From the NCBI RefSeq assembly GCF_947492965.1, contig NZ_CANLOZ010000002.1, positions 765,963 to 829,962 of the forward strand: a stretch of 64,000 nucleotides of DNA. Reading direction: 5' to 3'. Positions 16,898-25,737 of this stretch are shown one piece after another. Each line of letters opens with the position of its first letter. Position 1 is the first letter of the stretch. The DNA is from an uncultured Aquimarina sp. (GTDB lineage Bacteria; Bacteroidota; Bacteroidia; Flavobacteriales; Flavobacteriaceae). Position numbers and translations under genes: made by a program. Under the pieces are notes generated by a model. The model did not search any database and was not told where the DNA came from. It saw only the letters and a program-made list of their open reading frames with translations.

Positions 16898-17461
16898 CTA
16901 AAAAGCACCTAACATTTCATTTTTTAACCCTTTATCTGCTGGATTATCTCCAATCCATATCTTAAAAAGTGCTTCTTTGAAGTCTAAACCTTCTACATAT
17001 CCCTTTTCTACACCATCTTTATAGATCACACTTCCCTTTCCTTTTTCATATACTATATCGTATATCTGACCTTCTTCGATCTCATCTTTTATGAAACCAA
17101 TAAATGTATTAATTCTATCATCTAAAGGTGCTGTATTACCATTTGTAGATTTTTTAAATCCATCTCTTAAGGCACCAGCCATTTTACTTCTAGACATCAT
17201 TCCTGATAAAATATGCAATTTAATTGCCATCGTTTCATCGGCTGCCGCTATCGTATTCCCACTAGCACTTTTCTTCTTAAGATATAAACCTCCAGCATAA
17301 ATATCGAAAAAGAACTTCTCTCTTAATCCAGCTCCATTTATAGAAAGGTCTTCTCCGCTAAACGTTACTGTATTTGGAAGTGTAGCATCTCCTACCTTCA
17401 CTTGAGCTTGAGTAGTTCCTACAATTGCTAAAAGAATAAATAATAAGCTTAGTTTTTTCAT
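16898..17461 (-). CDS. Secreted chalcone isomerase-like protein (paralogue 3)
   Basis: 187 aa with signal peptide MKKLSLLFILLAIVGTTQAQ. Same architecture as the other two: VKVGDATLP, INGAGLREKFF, YAGGLYL, SRSKMAGALRDGFKK, and the C-terminal GLDFKEALFKIWIGDNPA. It is the most diverged of the three. The stop lies 145 bp upstream of paralogue 2, and the start is 37 bp downstream of the BrkB-like gene, so it may be transcribed with that gene. Confidence 0.85.
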   Translation of the reverse strand: MKKLSLLFILLAIVGTTQAQVKVGDATLPNTVTFSGEDLSINGAGLREKFFFDIYAGGLYLKKKSASGNTIAAADETMAIKLHILSGMMSRSKMAGALRDGFKKSTNGNTAPLDDRINTFIGFIKDEIEEGQIYDIVYEKGKGSVIYKDGVEKGYVEGLDFKEALFKIWIGDNPADKGLKNEMLGAF

Positions 17462-17497
17462 TTTTATTAAATTAAATGTTTGTATGATGCTAAAATA

Positions 17498-18415
17498 TTA
17501 AAAATTCTTCTTCAATTTAATAAGAGATGCGTTTAATTCAAATCCTAATAAAAGTAAATTAGCATTGAGCCAAATGTATACCATTAGAATTAGCATTGCT
17601 CCTATAGAACCATACAATTTATTATAGTTAGAAAAATTATCTATGTAAATACCAAACAAATAGGTCGTAACCATAATTAGAATGGTGGTCATAAAAGCAC
17701 CTGGAGAAAAGAATCTATTCATTTTACCTTCAGTAGTACCGAAATAAAACAAAGTAGCTACAATAAGAAAGATCATCAGTACGAATAATCCATATTTTCC
17801 AAATTGTAACCAAAAAACGGTATTGTCCATTACTCCTATTTCTTTTAGATTTTCTAACAAGTAACTAAAATATAATGTTACTATTACCGTGATAAGCAAC
17901 AATGATGCCACAATTAAAGACACACCTAAGGCAACTATATATTGCTTTACAAAATTGCGGTTCAGTGTTACGTGATAGGAGTATTCGAATCCCGAAAAAA
18001 CTGCATTGATCCCATTCGTCATTAAAAACAGGGATAAAACAAAAACTGTAGATAATAAACCTGTTCTTGGTGTATCGGAGATATCTTTATAAATCCCTTC
18101 AAAAAAAAGTTTTGATTGATTGGGTAAAGCAGAGGTAATAAACTCAAAGAAATTTTCCTGAAAACCATCAATCTGAATTATAGGAATTAAATTAAGTAAG
18201 AAAAGTAAAAAGGGAAACAGGGATAAGAAAAAACTCCATGATATAGAACTTGCTCTTGCCGAAAATGTACCTTTTACGATACCGATGGAATAAATTTCTA
18301 CTAAATCATATAATGATAGTCCTTCGAAGCCCGGAAGAATTACTTTTTTACCGATTTTAACAAAAAGATTAATAATCGGAATTTTATGGAGTTTATCTTC
18401 GACTTCTTTAGACAT
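17498..18415 (-). CDS. YihY/BrkB-family inner-membrane protein
   Basis: 305 aa with about six hydrophobic helices (around 50-80, 110-140, 150-180, 190-215, 220-250, 255-285). The family motif SISWSFFLSLFPFLLFLLNLIP and the C-terminal LYGSIGAMLILMVYIWLNANLLLLGFELNA are diagnostic. Once called ribonuclease BN in error; actual function, possibly transport, is unknown. Three base pairs separate it from nadC upstream, so the two are co-transcribed. Confidence 0.93.
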   Translation of the reverse strand: MSKEVEDKLHKIPIINLFVKIGKKVILPGFEGLSLYDLVEIYSIGIVKGTFSARASSISWSFFLSLFPFLLFLLNLIPIIQIDGFQENFFEFITSALPNQSKLFFEGIYKDISDTPRTGLLSTVFVLSLFLMTNGINAVFSGFEYSYHVTLNRNFVKQYIVALGVSLIVASLLLITVIVTLYFSYLLENLKEIGVMDNTVFWLQFGKYGLFVLMIFLIVATLFYFGTTEGKMNRFFSPGAFMTTILIMVTTYLFGIYIDNFSNYNKLYGSIGAMLILMVYIWLNANLLLLGFELNASLIKLKKNF

Positions 18416-18418
18416 ATA

Positions 18419-19276
18419 TTATACTGCTTTCAAACTCAAATCTAGATTATATACCGAATGCGTTAACGCACCGCTGCTTATATAATTAACACCACACTCT
18501 GCGTATTTACGAACTGTATTTTCATTAATACCACCACTCGATTCGGTAAGACAGGTATCACCGATAAGCTTTACTGCTGTTCTAGTATCTTCATAATTAA
18601 AGTTATCAATCAAAATTCTATAGACACCAGGTGTTTTAAGAATTTCTTGGATCTCTTCAAGGTTTCTAGCTTCTACAATTATTTTTAAATCTCTTTTGGT
18701 ATCAGCTAGATATTTTTTTGTCTTTTCTATGGCTTTTGTGATTCCTCCCGCAAAATCAATATGGTTATCTTTTAGCATAATCATATCATATAAAGCAAAC
18801 CTATGATTTTCACCACCACCAATTTTTACAGCCCATTTTTCTAAAGCTCTAATTCCGGGAGTTGTTTTTCTAGTATCTAAAATTTTAGTTCCCGTTCCTT
18901 CCAGAAGTTGCACGAAATGATTTGTTTTTGTAGCAATAGCACTCATTCTTTGCATTGCATTCAATACAAGTCGCTCCGCCTTAAGAATAGATTGAGAGCT
19001 TCCAGAAACATAAAAGGCAATATCTCCGTATTTTACTTTGGATCCATCTTCAATCATTACTTCGATTTCCATATTTGGATCTACATAGTTAAATACTTTC
19101 TTAGCAAAATCTACTCCTGCCAATATTCCTTCATCCTTTACGAGAAGTTTTGCTTTGCCAGTTGCTGTATCTGGAATACAAGCAAGAGAGCTATGATCTC
19201 CATCACCTACATCTTCTCTAATAGCATTAGCAATAATTAATTCAATTTCGTTGTCGAATTGAGCCTTTGTAATCAT
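18419..19276 (-). CDS. nadC: Nicotinate-nucleotide diphosphorylase (carboxylating)
   Basis: 285 aa, normal length. Converts quinolinate and PRPP to nicotinate mononucleotide in de novo NAD synthesis. Visible: REDVGDGDHSS at the N terminus, the RLVLNAMQRMSAIAT helix, the substrate loop ILDTRKTTPGIRALEKWAVK, and GGGENHR. The C-terminal ESSGGINENTVRKYAECGVNYIS closes the barrel. Divergent from rlmH and upstream of the BrkB-like gene. Confidence 0.97.
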   Translation of the reverse strand: MITKAQFDNEIELIIANAIREDVGDGDHSSLACIPDTATGKAKLLVKDEGILAGVDFAKKVFNYVDPNMEIEVMIEDGSKVKYGDIAFYVSGSSQSILKAERLVLNAMQRMSAIATKTNHFVQLLEGTGTKILDTRKTTPGIRALEKWAVKIGGGENHRFALYDMIMLKDNHIDFAGGITKAIEKTKKYLADTKRDLKIIVEARNLEEIQEILKTPGVYRILIDNFNYEDTRTAVKLIGDTCLTESSGGINENTVRKYAECGVNYISSGALTHSVYNLDLSLKAV

Positions 19277-19360
19277 ATTGAATGGTTATTTTTGCTAAAG
19301 TAGGAAAAGTAGTTGGAAGAATGAAGTAGTAACTACAAAGTGCATAAATAATCAATACGA

Positions 19361-19834
19361 ATGACTATTAAATTAATTGCAGTTGGTAAAACAGATCATA
19401 AACAATTACAGGATCTTACTGCAGAATATATTAAAAGACTAGGTTTTTATATCAAGTTTTCTTTTGACATTATACCTGATATCAAAAATTCCAAGAATCT
19501 TAGTGAAGCACAACAAAAAGACAAAGAAGGAAAATTGATCCTGCAGAAAATAACCACTTCTGATGTGCTAGTTTTATTGGATGAGAATGGAAAGCAATAT
19601 GACTCTATAGGTTTTGCTGATCTATTACAGAAACATATGAATAGTGGTATTAAACAATTAATATTTGTTATAGGAGGGCCATATGGATTTAGTCCAGAAG
19701 TCTATAATAGAGCGAACGGAAAACTTTCTTTATCCAAAATGACATTTTCTCATCAAATGATTCGCTTATTTTTTATCGAACAACTCTACAGAGGTTTTAC
19801 CATCTTAAGAAATGAGCCTTATCATCACAGATAA
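19361..19834 (+). CDS. rlmH: 23S rRNA (pseudouridine-1915-N3)-methyltransferase
   Basis: 157-aa SPOUT methyltransferase that acts on helix 69 of assembled 70S ribosomes. Signature features: MTIKLIAVGKT, LLDENGKQYDS, the SAM-binding knot IFVIGGPYGFS, and the C-terminal FSHQMIRLFFIEQLYRGFTILRNEPYHH. Complete and typical. The end of the gene overlaps an inverted repeat (ATGAGC / GCTCAT, 19812-19841) that lacks a T tract. Confidence 0.97.
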   Translation: MTIKLIAVGKTDHKQLQDLTAEYIKRLGFYIKFSFDIIPDIKNSKNLSEAQQKDKEGKLILQKITTSDVLVLLDENGKQYDSIGFADLLQKHMNSGIKQLIFVIGGPYGFSPEVYNRANGKLSLSKMTFSHQMIRLFFIEQLYRGFTILRNEPYHHR

Positions 19835-19890
19835 AGCTCATCTCTAAAATCATCTCAATTTTTATAGCTATTGAGACAAAACTCATTGTA

Positions 19891-20307
19891 TTAGTTATCC
19901 TTTATTAAGCTTCTTAGATCATCAAAAGCATCAATAAGATCTTCTACCAAATCAATAGAAACTGCATCTTTATCTAAAAAGACTGATAATTTTCCTTTTT
20001 TAAGTTTCACTTTATACCCATCTTCTCCCTTAGCCAAATAGTTCCATTCATAAGTTCCATAGCTTTTGGACATCTTTGCATCTAAATGATCTTTTAAAAA
20101 CTTTTTTACTTTATCTGTTTTATCAGAAGGAAAACTTGCTTTTAATCTATAACTATCATCGGTATTGGAGACAGAAATATTGATATTATATCCTTTATCG
20201 GTATCATCACTAGAATAATTAACCGTTACTTTAGTGTTTGAATTTGTTTGCGCATGTGCTGTTGGCAGTGCCATTGTCATACATAAGATAAAAATGATTG
20301 TTTTCAT
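19891..20307 (-). CDS. Small secreted protein, paralogue of the next gene
   Basis: 138 aa from ATG 20305-20307, where a signal peptide begins (MKTIIFILCMTMALPTAHAQ); the open frame extends 15 codons upstream without signal character. The mature part is a repeat of beta-rich polar segments, SDDTDKGYNINISVSNTDDSYRLKASF, followed by KVKKFLKDHLDAKM and GYKVKLKKGKLSVFLDKD. The upstream gene has the same plan (TDGEHKTF, DDNYRIKIKF, VVKLKGNKLRINVNKE), so the pair is a duplication. Family not recognised. Possibly regulated with the serine hydrolase/two-component cluster next to it. Confidence 0.7.
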   Translation of the reverse strand: MKTIIFILCMTMALPTAHAQTNSNTKVTVNYSSDDTDKGYNINISVSNTDDSYRLKASFPSDKTDKVKKFLKDHLDAKMSKSYGTYEWNYLAKGEDGYKVKLKKGKLSVFLDKDAVSIDLVEDLIDAFDDLRSLIKDN

Positions 20308-20419
20308 ATGTTTATATTTATTGTTTTTCCAAAGGTCATATGGAATCGCCATATAACATATCAGTCAACACCAATACATTGTTATGGCTTATTTCATAAT
20401 TCATATTTTTGATTAATGA

Positions 20420-20434
20420 TTCACTTTAAGTGAA
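20420..20434. promoter_or_regulatory. 15-bp palindrome between secreted paralogues
   Basis: TTCACTT-T-AAGTGAA, perfect 7-bp arms around one base, 113 bp upstream of the 19891-20307 gene and 34 bp past the stop of the preceding gene. No T tract, so an operator is more likely than a terminator. The binding factor is unknown. Confidence 0.35.
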
Positions 20435-20467
20435 AAGATTATTGATTGATTTTAATAATTACTAATA

Positions 20468-20914
20468 CTAACTTCCTGATTCTTGGGAAGTCATTTCTTT
20501 TAATTCTTTACCGATAAGCCCAAATCTCTTTAATAATTTATCTGAAGCTAATTCTTTGTTTACGTTTATTCTTAGTTTATTTCCTTTTAGTTTTACTACG
20601 TATACCTCTTCATCTTCTAAACCTTTTGTCCAAGAATATGTATTGTCCTTTATTACCATATCCTTTTGCCCAAACTGATCGATCAAATAAGATTTTATGT
20701 GAGACTTCATGCGTTTCATAAACTTAATCTTTATACGATAGTTATCATCTGTATCGAGCGTAACAAATGATCTATAAAATGTCTTATGCTCTCCATCGGT
20801 ATCATAGGTTATAGAAATACTAGAAGAAGATCCTGATGAGCTTTCATCGGTTTGTGCCTGTGTTGTTAGTAAGCCAAATACAAGACTTACAATAACAAAA
20901 ATTACTGTTTTCAT
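20468..20914 (-). CDS. Small secreted protein, paralogue of the preceding gene
   Basis: 148 aa with signal peptide MKTVIFVIVSLVFGLLTTQAQ followed by a Ser-rich stretch (DESSSGSSSS). The remainder aligns in order with the neighbouring 138-aa protein: strand pair, KSYLIDQFGQKDM, Trp-containing TYSWTKGLEDEE, then VVKLKGNKLRINVNKE. Function unknown; likely periplasmic or surface exposed. Upstream intergenic DNA is only 86 bp after the serine hydrolase, so it may belong to the same transcript. Confidence 0.7.
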   Translation of the reverse strand: MKTVIFVIVSLVFGLLTTQAQTDESSSGSSSSISITYDTDGEHKTFYRSFVTLDTDDNYRIKIKFMKRMKSHIKSYLIDQFGQKDMVIKDNTYSWTKGLEDEEVYVVKLKGNKLRINVNKELASDKLLKRFGLIGKELKEMTSQESGS

Positions 20915-21000
20915 ATTGTTCGCTTTTATGAAGAGAAATCGCTAATACGAAATCTCAACTATGTTAATGATTGATTTATATATTAATTGCTTGTAGAAGC

Positions 21001-22212
21001 TTACAAGCTTTTGGAGTACTCGGATCTATATTGTTTTACTTCTTTCCAAATACTTTTTACTGATTGAAGAACATCTTTATCTTCTTCCAAACCTGTATTC
21101 ATAAAAAATATAGCTCCTATTTGATCATTTTTATTAAAATACATTAGTGTTAAGATTCCTGGATCCGATCCATTATGACCAATCTTTCCGGAAGTTCCTA
21201 CTTCCCAAAAGAAACCATAATTATCTTTTTCATTTCCTTTATTATTTAACTGGTCTTTATCCAGTTTAGCGGACATCATTTGTTGAAAAGATGCGGTTTT
21301 TAATACAGAATCTTCTCCATAATATCCTTTCATCAATCCTTGTAAATACGCTGAAAGGTCTTTTATACTACTCCTGAATCCTCCGTCTGGATACGTAATT
21401 AAATCATACCTTGGTATTTTATTCCCATTTTCTGTGTAAATTGATGCGTAGTTTTCTGGGTTTGATGCTTCATAAGACCAACCCGAGTCGCTCATACCCA
21501 ATGGGTCTAGTATATTTTGTTGTGTATATTCTGTAAATGAAGTTTCTGTGGCTATTTCAATAATATATGCTAATAGTGCCGAACCTATATTGGAATATTC
21601 ATATCGGTCGCCTGGTTGATGCTTAGAGAAGTTATTTTTTCGAAACCACTCCCCTTTTGATGTCAAATGATTTTTTAGAAAAGCTTCTAGACTATACTTT
21701 TTATTGCCCTTCATCAAGATAAGGTCCTTTAACTCACTTTTGGTATAATTTTTTTCAACAAATTCCGCTTCATTTTCTAAAACATAGCTTTTTTCATAAG
21801 CATCTGTATCTAAAATCGAAGAAGTATGCGTTGCCAAATGTTTTACCGTTATTGGTGTTTCAGGATGTCTTGGATGATTTATTCTAAAAGGCAAAATATC
21901 ATTAATAGGAGTGTCTACAGAAAGTTTCCCTTCTTCGACAGCTTTCATTAGTGCTACTCCTATAAAAGTTTTAGAAACCGAACCGATATTTTGTACTGTA
22001 TTGATCGTATAAGGCTTTTGTGTTTCTTTATCCGCATAACCAAAACCGTTCTGATACAAAATTTGATTAGGAGTAAATACGGAAACACCAAAACCAGCAA
22101 TTTTACTGGATTTATAAATATTTTCCAGCTTTTGATCTAATTGCTCTCCTTTTAATTGAGCGTTTACATATAATGATATGCAACAGAATAGTAGTACTTG
22201 TAATGTTTTCAT
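21001..22212 (-). CDS. Serine hydrolase, beta-lactamase/PBP4* family
   Basis: 403 aa with signal peptide (MKTLQVLLFCCISLYVNA). Class C beta-lactamase-like fold with SVSK (S-x-x-K nucleophile motif) in NIGSVSKTF, YSN in RYEYSNIGSALL, and HNG in KIGHNGSDPG. Members include D-aminopeptidases, esterases and carboxypeptidases; the substrate here is open. It sits 47 bp downstream of the response regulator, with tandem 7-bp repeats in the gap and no recognisable promoter, and so is probably expressed with the two-component genes, suggesting envelope remodelling. Confidence 0.9.
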   Translation of the reverse strand: MKTLQVLLFCCISLYVNAQLKGEQLDQKLENIYKSSKIAGFGVSVFTPNQILYQNGFGYADKETQKPYTINTVQNIGSVSKTFIGVALMKAVEEGKLSVDTPINDILPFRINHPRHPETPITVKHLATHTSSILDTDAYEKSYVLENEAEFVEKNYTKSELKDLILMKGNKKYSLEAFLKNHLTSKGEWFRKNNFSKHQPGDRYEYSNIGSALLAYIIEIATETSFTEYTQQNILDPLGMSDSGWSYEASNPENYASIYTENGNKIPRYDLITYPDGGFRSSIKDLSAYLQGLMKGYYGEDSVLKTASFQQMMSAKLDKDQLNNKGNEKDNYGFFWEVGTSGKIGHNGSDPGILTLMYFNKNDQIGAIFFMNTGLEEDKDVLQSVKSIWKEVKQYRSEYSKSL

Positions 22213-22226
22213 GATGTTCGTTTTTT

Positions 22227-22254
22227 GATTGATGATTGATGATTGATGATTGAT
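22227..22254. repeat. Four perfect copies of a 7-bp repeat (GATTGAT)
   Basis: GATTGAT x4 occupies most of the 47-bp gap between the response regulator and the serine hydrolase. Loose variants (ATTGATTGAT, TTGATTGTTGAT) are seen near 20450, 20970, 22955 and 25550, next to other genes of this cluster. It could be a variable-number tract or clustered binding sites. Confidence 0.7.
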
Positions 22255-22259
22255 TTAAT

Positions 22260-22958
22260 TTATTCTATTTGAAATGTTAGTCCCACACCTCGTACACTTT
22301 CGATTTTTATTTTACTGTCTTTTTTAAAATACTTCCTTAGTCTGCTGATAAATACATCCATACTCCTTCCTGAAAAGAAATCGTCATTTCCCCAAACATC
22401 TTTCAGTAGGTTTTCTCTTTTGATCATAGTATTTTTATGATCAAACAAATACTGAATTAATATTGTTTCTTTTTCGGTTAATTTTTGTCGATCCTCGTTC
22501 AATTTTAAACAATGATTTACAGCATCGAATTTAAAATCACCGATAGACAACACCTCTTCCTTTATTACTTGAGTTCTTTGAGATCTTTGAGATCTTTTTA
22601 AAATATTTTGAAGACGTAATACAAGAATATCTGCTTCAAAAGGTTTTACGATATAATCATCTGCACCTAATTTTAATCCTCGTATTTTATCTTCCTTCAT
22701 TTTTTTTGCTGTTAAAAAAACAAAGGGAGTTTCTGGGTGTATTTCGATAACTTTTTCTGCCAATGTAAATCCATCCATTTTGGGCATCATAACATCAAAG
22801 ACGCAGATATCGAATTGTTCTTGCCCAAATACTTCTAAAGCTTCTTTCCCATCTTTGGCCCATACCACTTTATATCCATGAAGCTCTAAATATTGTTTTA
22901 GAATACTTCCGAAATCAAAATCGTCCTCTGCTAATAATATATGCTTCATCTTATTCAT
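22260..22958 (-). CDS. OmpR-family response regulator
   Basis: 232 aa. Receiver domain with EDD (11-13), phosphoacceptor Asp55 in FDVMMPK, and Lys104 in IVKPF. The winged-helix trans_reg_C domain (about 135-232) includes LTEKETILIQYLFDHKN, NLLKDVWGNDDFFSGRSMDVFISRLRKYFKKD and IESVRGVGLTF. The ATG overlaps the last codons of the upstream kinase gene (ATGAATAA), so the two are translationally coupled. Confidence 0.96.
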   Translation of the reverse strand: MNKMKHILLAEDDFDFGSILKQYLELHGYKVVWAKDGKEALEVFGQEQFDICVFDVMMPKMDGFTLAEKVIEIHPETPFVFLTAKKMKEDKIRGLKLGADDYIVKPFEADILVLRLQNILKRSQRSQRTQVIKEEVLSIGDFKFDAVNHCLKLNEDRQKLTEKETILIQYLFDHKNTMIKRENLLKDVWGNDDFFSGRSMDVFISRLRKYFKKDSKIKIESVRGVGLTFQIE

Positions 22959-24348
22959 TGATTGGTATATTGATGGTAAATGTGGTTCCTAAATCTAATT
23001 TGCTTTCCAAGCTTATATTGCCCTGATGTGCTTTTACAATTTGATTGGTAAAAAACAATCCTAAACCTAATCCTTTCACATCGTGCACATCTCCTTCGGT
23101 AATACGGTAAAATTTTTCAAAAATCCTTCGCTGTTCCTTTGGTGAAATTCCAATTCCATTATCATGTATTGATATTTCATACAAATCATCTTTTAGATAA
23201 GTTCTAAAAACAATTTCTACCTCATCTTTTCCATATTTTACCGCATTGTCCAAAATATTTAACAATGCAGTTGTAAACATAAACTTGTCTATATTTAAAT
23301 TCACTTCTCTAAATTCTATTTTGGAGGTGACGGTAACATTTTTGTCTTGTACTGATAATTGAAAATCCTTTAATACATTTTTAAAATAAGTATCATCTAA
23401 TACTTCTTCTTTTTTAAGAATAATCTCTTCGGATCCCAAACTATTTGTAACCACCTGATCTACTAACTTTTGCAATCTATCATTTTGTCGATCCAGTATA
23501 TCTAAAGTGTTAGCAAAAGCATCTGGTGAACTTTGTATCTCAGGTTTTCTTAGGGTTTTAGAAGCTATTCCTAAAGTTGCCATTGGCGTTTTTAATTCAT
23601 GAGTTATGTTATTAATAAAATCAGTTTTAATATCCGCTAATTTCTTTTGTTGAATCAAATTCCTAATGGAATAGAATAGTAGTATTACCACAAAAAGAAT
23701 TAACAAAACTGAAAAAATAAACAATGATGCCATTTGCCCAAATACGATTCTTTTCCAACCAATGATATTGATATAATCTACAGTACGAACTTCTAAATCC
23801 ATAGATATTTTAATTCCACCACTATTTACTTCATCTTCATACTCAAAATCTGTAAACCATCGAGCATTACTCATTACCACCTCATCTTTTTGTGGGAACT
23901 TTTCTCCGAAAGTGTATATATTTTCACCGTCTACTGCAGAAAATATACTGTCCATCCTTTCATCTTCAAAAAGGACGATACTTTTTATATCCTTTTTATA
24001 TTGAATATCATACTCTAAATTGCGTTTGGCAATCTCTTTCTTATAATATTCTTTAAAAAGATCATTTAACGAATCTGTTTTAGGTCTAAACTTATCAAGA
24101 GCTTCTTTCTTTTGAATTTTGTTTTTCTTGTACTCCACTAAATTCTCACTCAGATATGTATACCATTGTTCCGCGAGAGAATCCATTTCCTTGGTATTAT
24201 CTATATTGCTAATAGCTTTCTTTGTTTCTTTTATAAAGACATCTTTCTTTAATTGATATGTATTATATATCAAATACCCTTGTATACCAGATAAAGCAAG
24301 TAAAGCAATAACCGAAGTAATAATTAATAAGTTTATATTTTTCTTCAT
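22951..24348 (-). CDS. Sensor histidine kinase
   Basis: 465 aa. Two membrane helices (about 8-27 and 205-230) enclose a roughly 175-residue periplasmic sensor region with no recognised domain. Cytoplasmic part: HisKA with phosphoacceptor His250 (THELKTPMATLGI), N-box NILDNAVKYGKD, G1 DNGIGISPKEQRRIFEKFYR, and G2 GLGLGLFFTNQIV. It partners with the response regulator whose start overlaps its stop. The single base shared with the S41 peptidase gene upstream (24348) implies one operon. Confidence 0.96.
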   Translation of the reverse strand: MKKNINLLIITSVIALLALSGIQGYLIYNTYQLKKDVFIKETKKAISNIDNTKEMDSLAEQWYTYLSENLVEYKKNKIQKKEALDKFRPKTDSLNDLFKEYYKKEIAKRNLEYDIQYKKDIKSIVLFEDERMDSIFSAVDGENIYTFGEKFPQKDEVVMSNARWFTDFEYEDEVNSGGIKISMDLEVRTVDYINIIGWKRIVFGQMASLFIFSVLLILFVVILLFYSIRNLIQQKKLADIKTDFINNITHELKTPMATLGIASKTLRKPEIQSSPDAFANTLDILDRQNDRLQKLVDQVVTNSLGSEEIILKKEEVLDDTYFKNVLKDFQLSVQDKNVTVTSKIEFREVNLNIDKFMFTTALLNILDNAVKYGKDEVEIVFRTYLKDDLYEISIHDNGIGISPKEQRRIFEKFYRITEGDVHDVKGLGLGLFFTNQIVKAHQGNISLESKLDLGTTFTINIPINE

Positions 24349-25535
24349 TATAGAGATGCATTAATAACTTCAATTGCCTTTTGCAACTGATCTTGGGAAT
24401 CTAAGATAAAGTGTTTTGGTTTAAAATCTTCTCTAGGCTTTCCATTTATATGAAATAGTTTTTCTACAGGAATTTGAAAGCCAATTTTCGTTTCTGGCAA
24501 AGTATAATTATAGATGGCACCTAATAAATCAGCCATATCAGCACCTACGGTTTCGGATCTTTTTAATCCATCGAAACCAATCGTCATTCCTTCTCCCATA
24601 CTTCCTGTCCATTTACTACAAAGAACAACTAACTTCTTACCATATATCTTTCCTCTTGGCATAACCAATTCTATCGTTTTTCTTTCTACTCCATATAATC
24701 TTTCTTCATACGTAAAGCTATGTATTTGGTAGGCTGCTTCTTTGTTGATAAATCTTCCCATAATTCCTCTTGCTACTGTGGTATTTCCGCCTCCAGGAGT
24801 ATCTCTAAGGTCTAATATCATCCCATTTGTATTTTCTAAAGCGCGTAATGCTTCATCGATAGCAGCAATGGTATTATTATTTCCTAATGAGTTGTTTATT
24901 TTTATGTACCCAATATTATTATCGATGATTTTTGAGGTCACCAATTCTTCATAATTTTTGTTTCTCACCTTTTCTAATTCTAATGTTAATGAATCATTAA
25001 CATTCAAAACTCTACTTTGATTATGTGTCCCTGCCAATAATAAGTTGGCTGCGTACTCATACATTTCTTTTGTATACGTGGTAACACCCTTAGGTAAAAA
25101 CTTTTTAATAGCTTTTGATATTGAAACTCCATTATATGCTGTAATACACATTCCTAATTTAACTCCTGTTTTCTGTGCCGAAAAACCGTCTCTAATACCA
25201 GATACAATGAATTGTTTGTTTTTATATGAAACCCATATATCAGTTCCTGATGGGATTACTCTACTAGAAGAAGCTAAATTCCTGTTTAGACCAATATGAC
25301 CATTATAAAGCTCATTATTAGTCATCTCTAACAAACGAATAAAATCATCATCATTTTGAATCGTATCTACAATAGGTTGGTAAATACTTCGCACTTTATC
25401 CCAATTCGTTTTCTGAACGTCGAAATAAGCAAAGTATTGATCCACTGTTTCCCAATAGGTGTTAAAATCCTTTTGATACTTTGTTTGGGCGAATGAACTC
25501 GATACGATTCCTAAAATGATGATGATTCTTAACAT
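24348..25535 (-). CDS. S41 family peptidase, exported
   Basis: 395 aa from ATG 25533-25535, giving signal peptide MLRIIIILGIVSSSFAQ; a TTG 11 codons further upstream overlaps the promoter box. Domains: an N-terminal helical cap (LLEMTNNELYNGHIGL), a PDZ-like segment (about 100-150, GVKLGMCITAYNGVSISKAI) and the tail-specific protease core with LRDTPGGGNTTVA and the catalytic serine in SKWTGSMGEGM. It likely cleaves or trims periplasmic proteins or peptides. First gene of the peptidase-kinase-regulator operon, so it could generate or remove the signal sensed by the kinase. Confidence 0.9.
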   Translation of the reverse strand: MLRIIIILGIVSSSFAQTKYQKDFNTYWETVDQYFAYFDVQKTNWDKVRSIYQPIVDTIQNDDDFIRLLEMTNNELYNGHIGLNRNLASSSRVIPSGTDIWVSYKNKQFIVSGIRDGFSAQKTGVKLGMCITAYNGVSISKAIKKFLPKGVTTYTKEMYEYAANLLLAGTHNQSRVLNVNDSLTLELEKVRNKNYEELVTSKIIDNNIGYIKINNSLGNNNTIAAIDEALRALENTNGMILDLRDTPGGGNTTVARGIMGRFINKEAAYQIHSFTYEERLYGVERKTIELVMPRGKIYGKKLVVLCSKWTGSMGEGMTIGFDGLKRSETVGADMADLLGAIYNYTLPETKIGFQIPVEKLFHINGKPREDFKPKHFILDSQDQLQKAIEVINASL

Positions 25536-25565
25536 TACTATTCGTTTTTTGATTGTTGATGGTAT

Positions 25566-25573
25566 CAAAAGTA
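25566..25573 (-). promoter_or_regulatory. -7 box of the S41/two-component operon
   Basis: TACTTTTG on the minus strand, 30 bp before the S41 ATG. TTCG 20 bp upstream is a partial -33 element, adjacent to the inverted repeat at 25609. Confidence 0.45.
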
Positions 25574-25608
25574 TAGAAGGCTTTCTAAGAAATCGAAAAA
25601 TTACAGAT

Positions 25609-25627
25609 CGTTAACCATGCATTAACG
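25609..25627. promoter_or_regulatory. Inverted repeat CGTTAA-N7-TTAACG in the divergent promoter region
   Basis: The repeat is followed at once by another GTTAAC (25627-25632), giving two GTTAAC motifs 17 bp apart. It lies just upstream of the S41 promoter and between it and the divergent ubiA-like gene. A plausible site for the operon's own OmpR-type regulator. Confidence 0.4.
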
Positions 25628-25737
25628 TTAACAAACATGAAAAACCCTTATAATATAAAGGATTGAAGAGGCTAAGTTAATACCGCTATAAAAAAGATTA
25701 ATTATTACATTTGCGAACAAATCAATTCAATCAACTT

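Noticed and set aside
19812..19876. Two inverted repeats after rlmH considered as terminators
   Set aside because: Neither has a T tract on the plus strand and one overlaps the rlmH coding end, so they were not listed.
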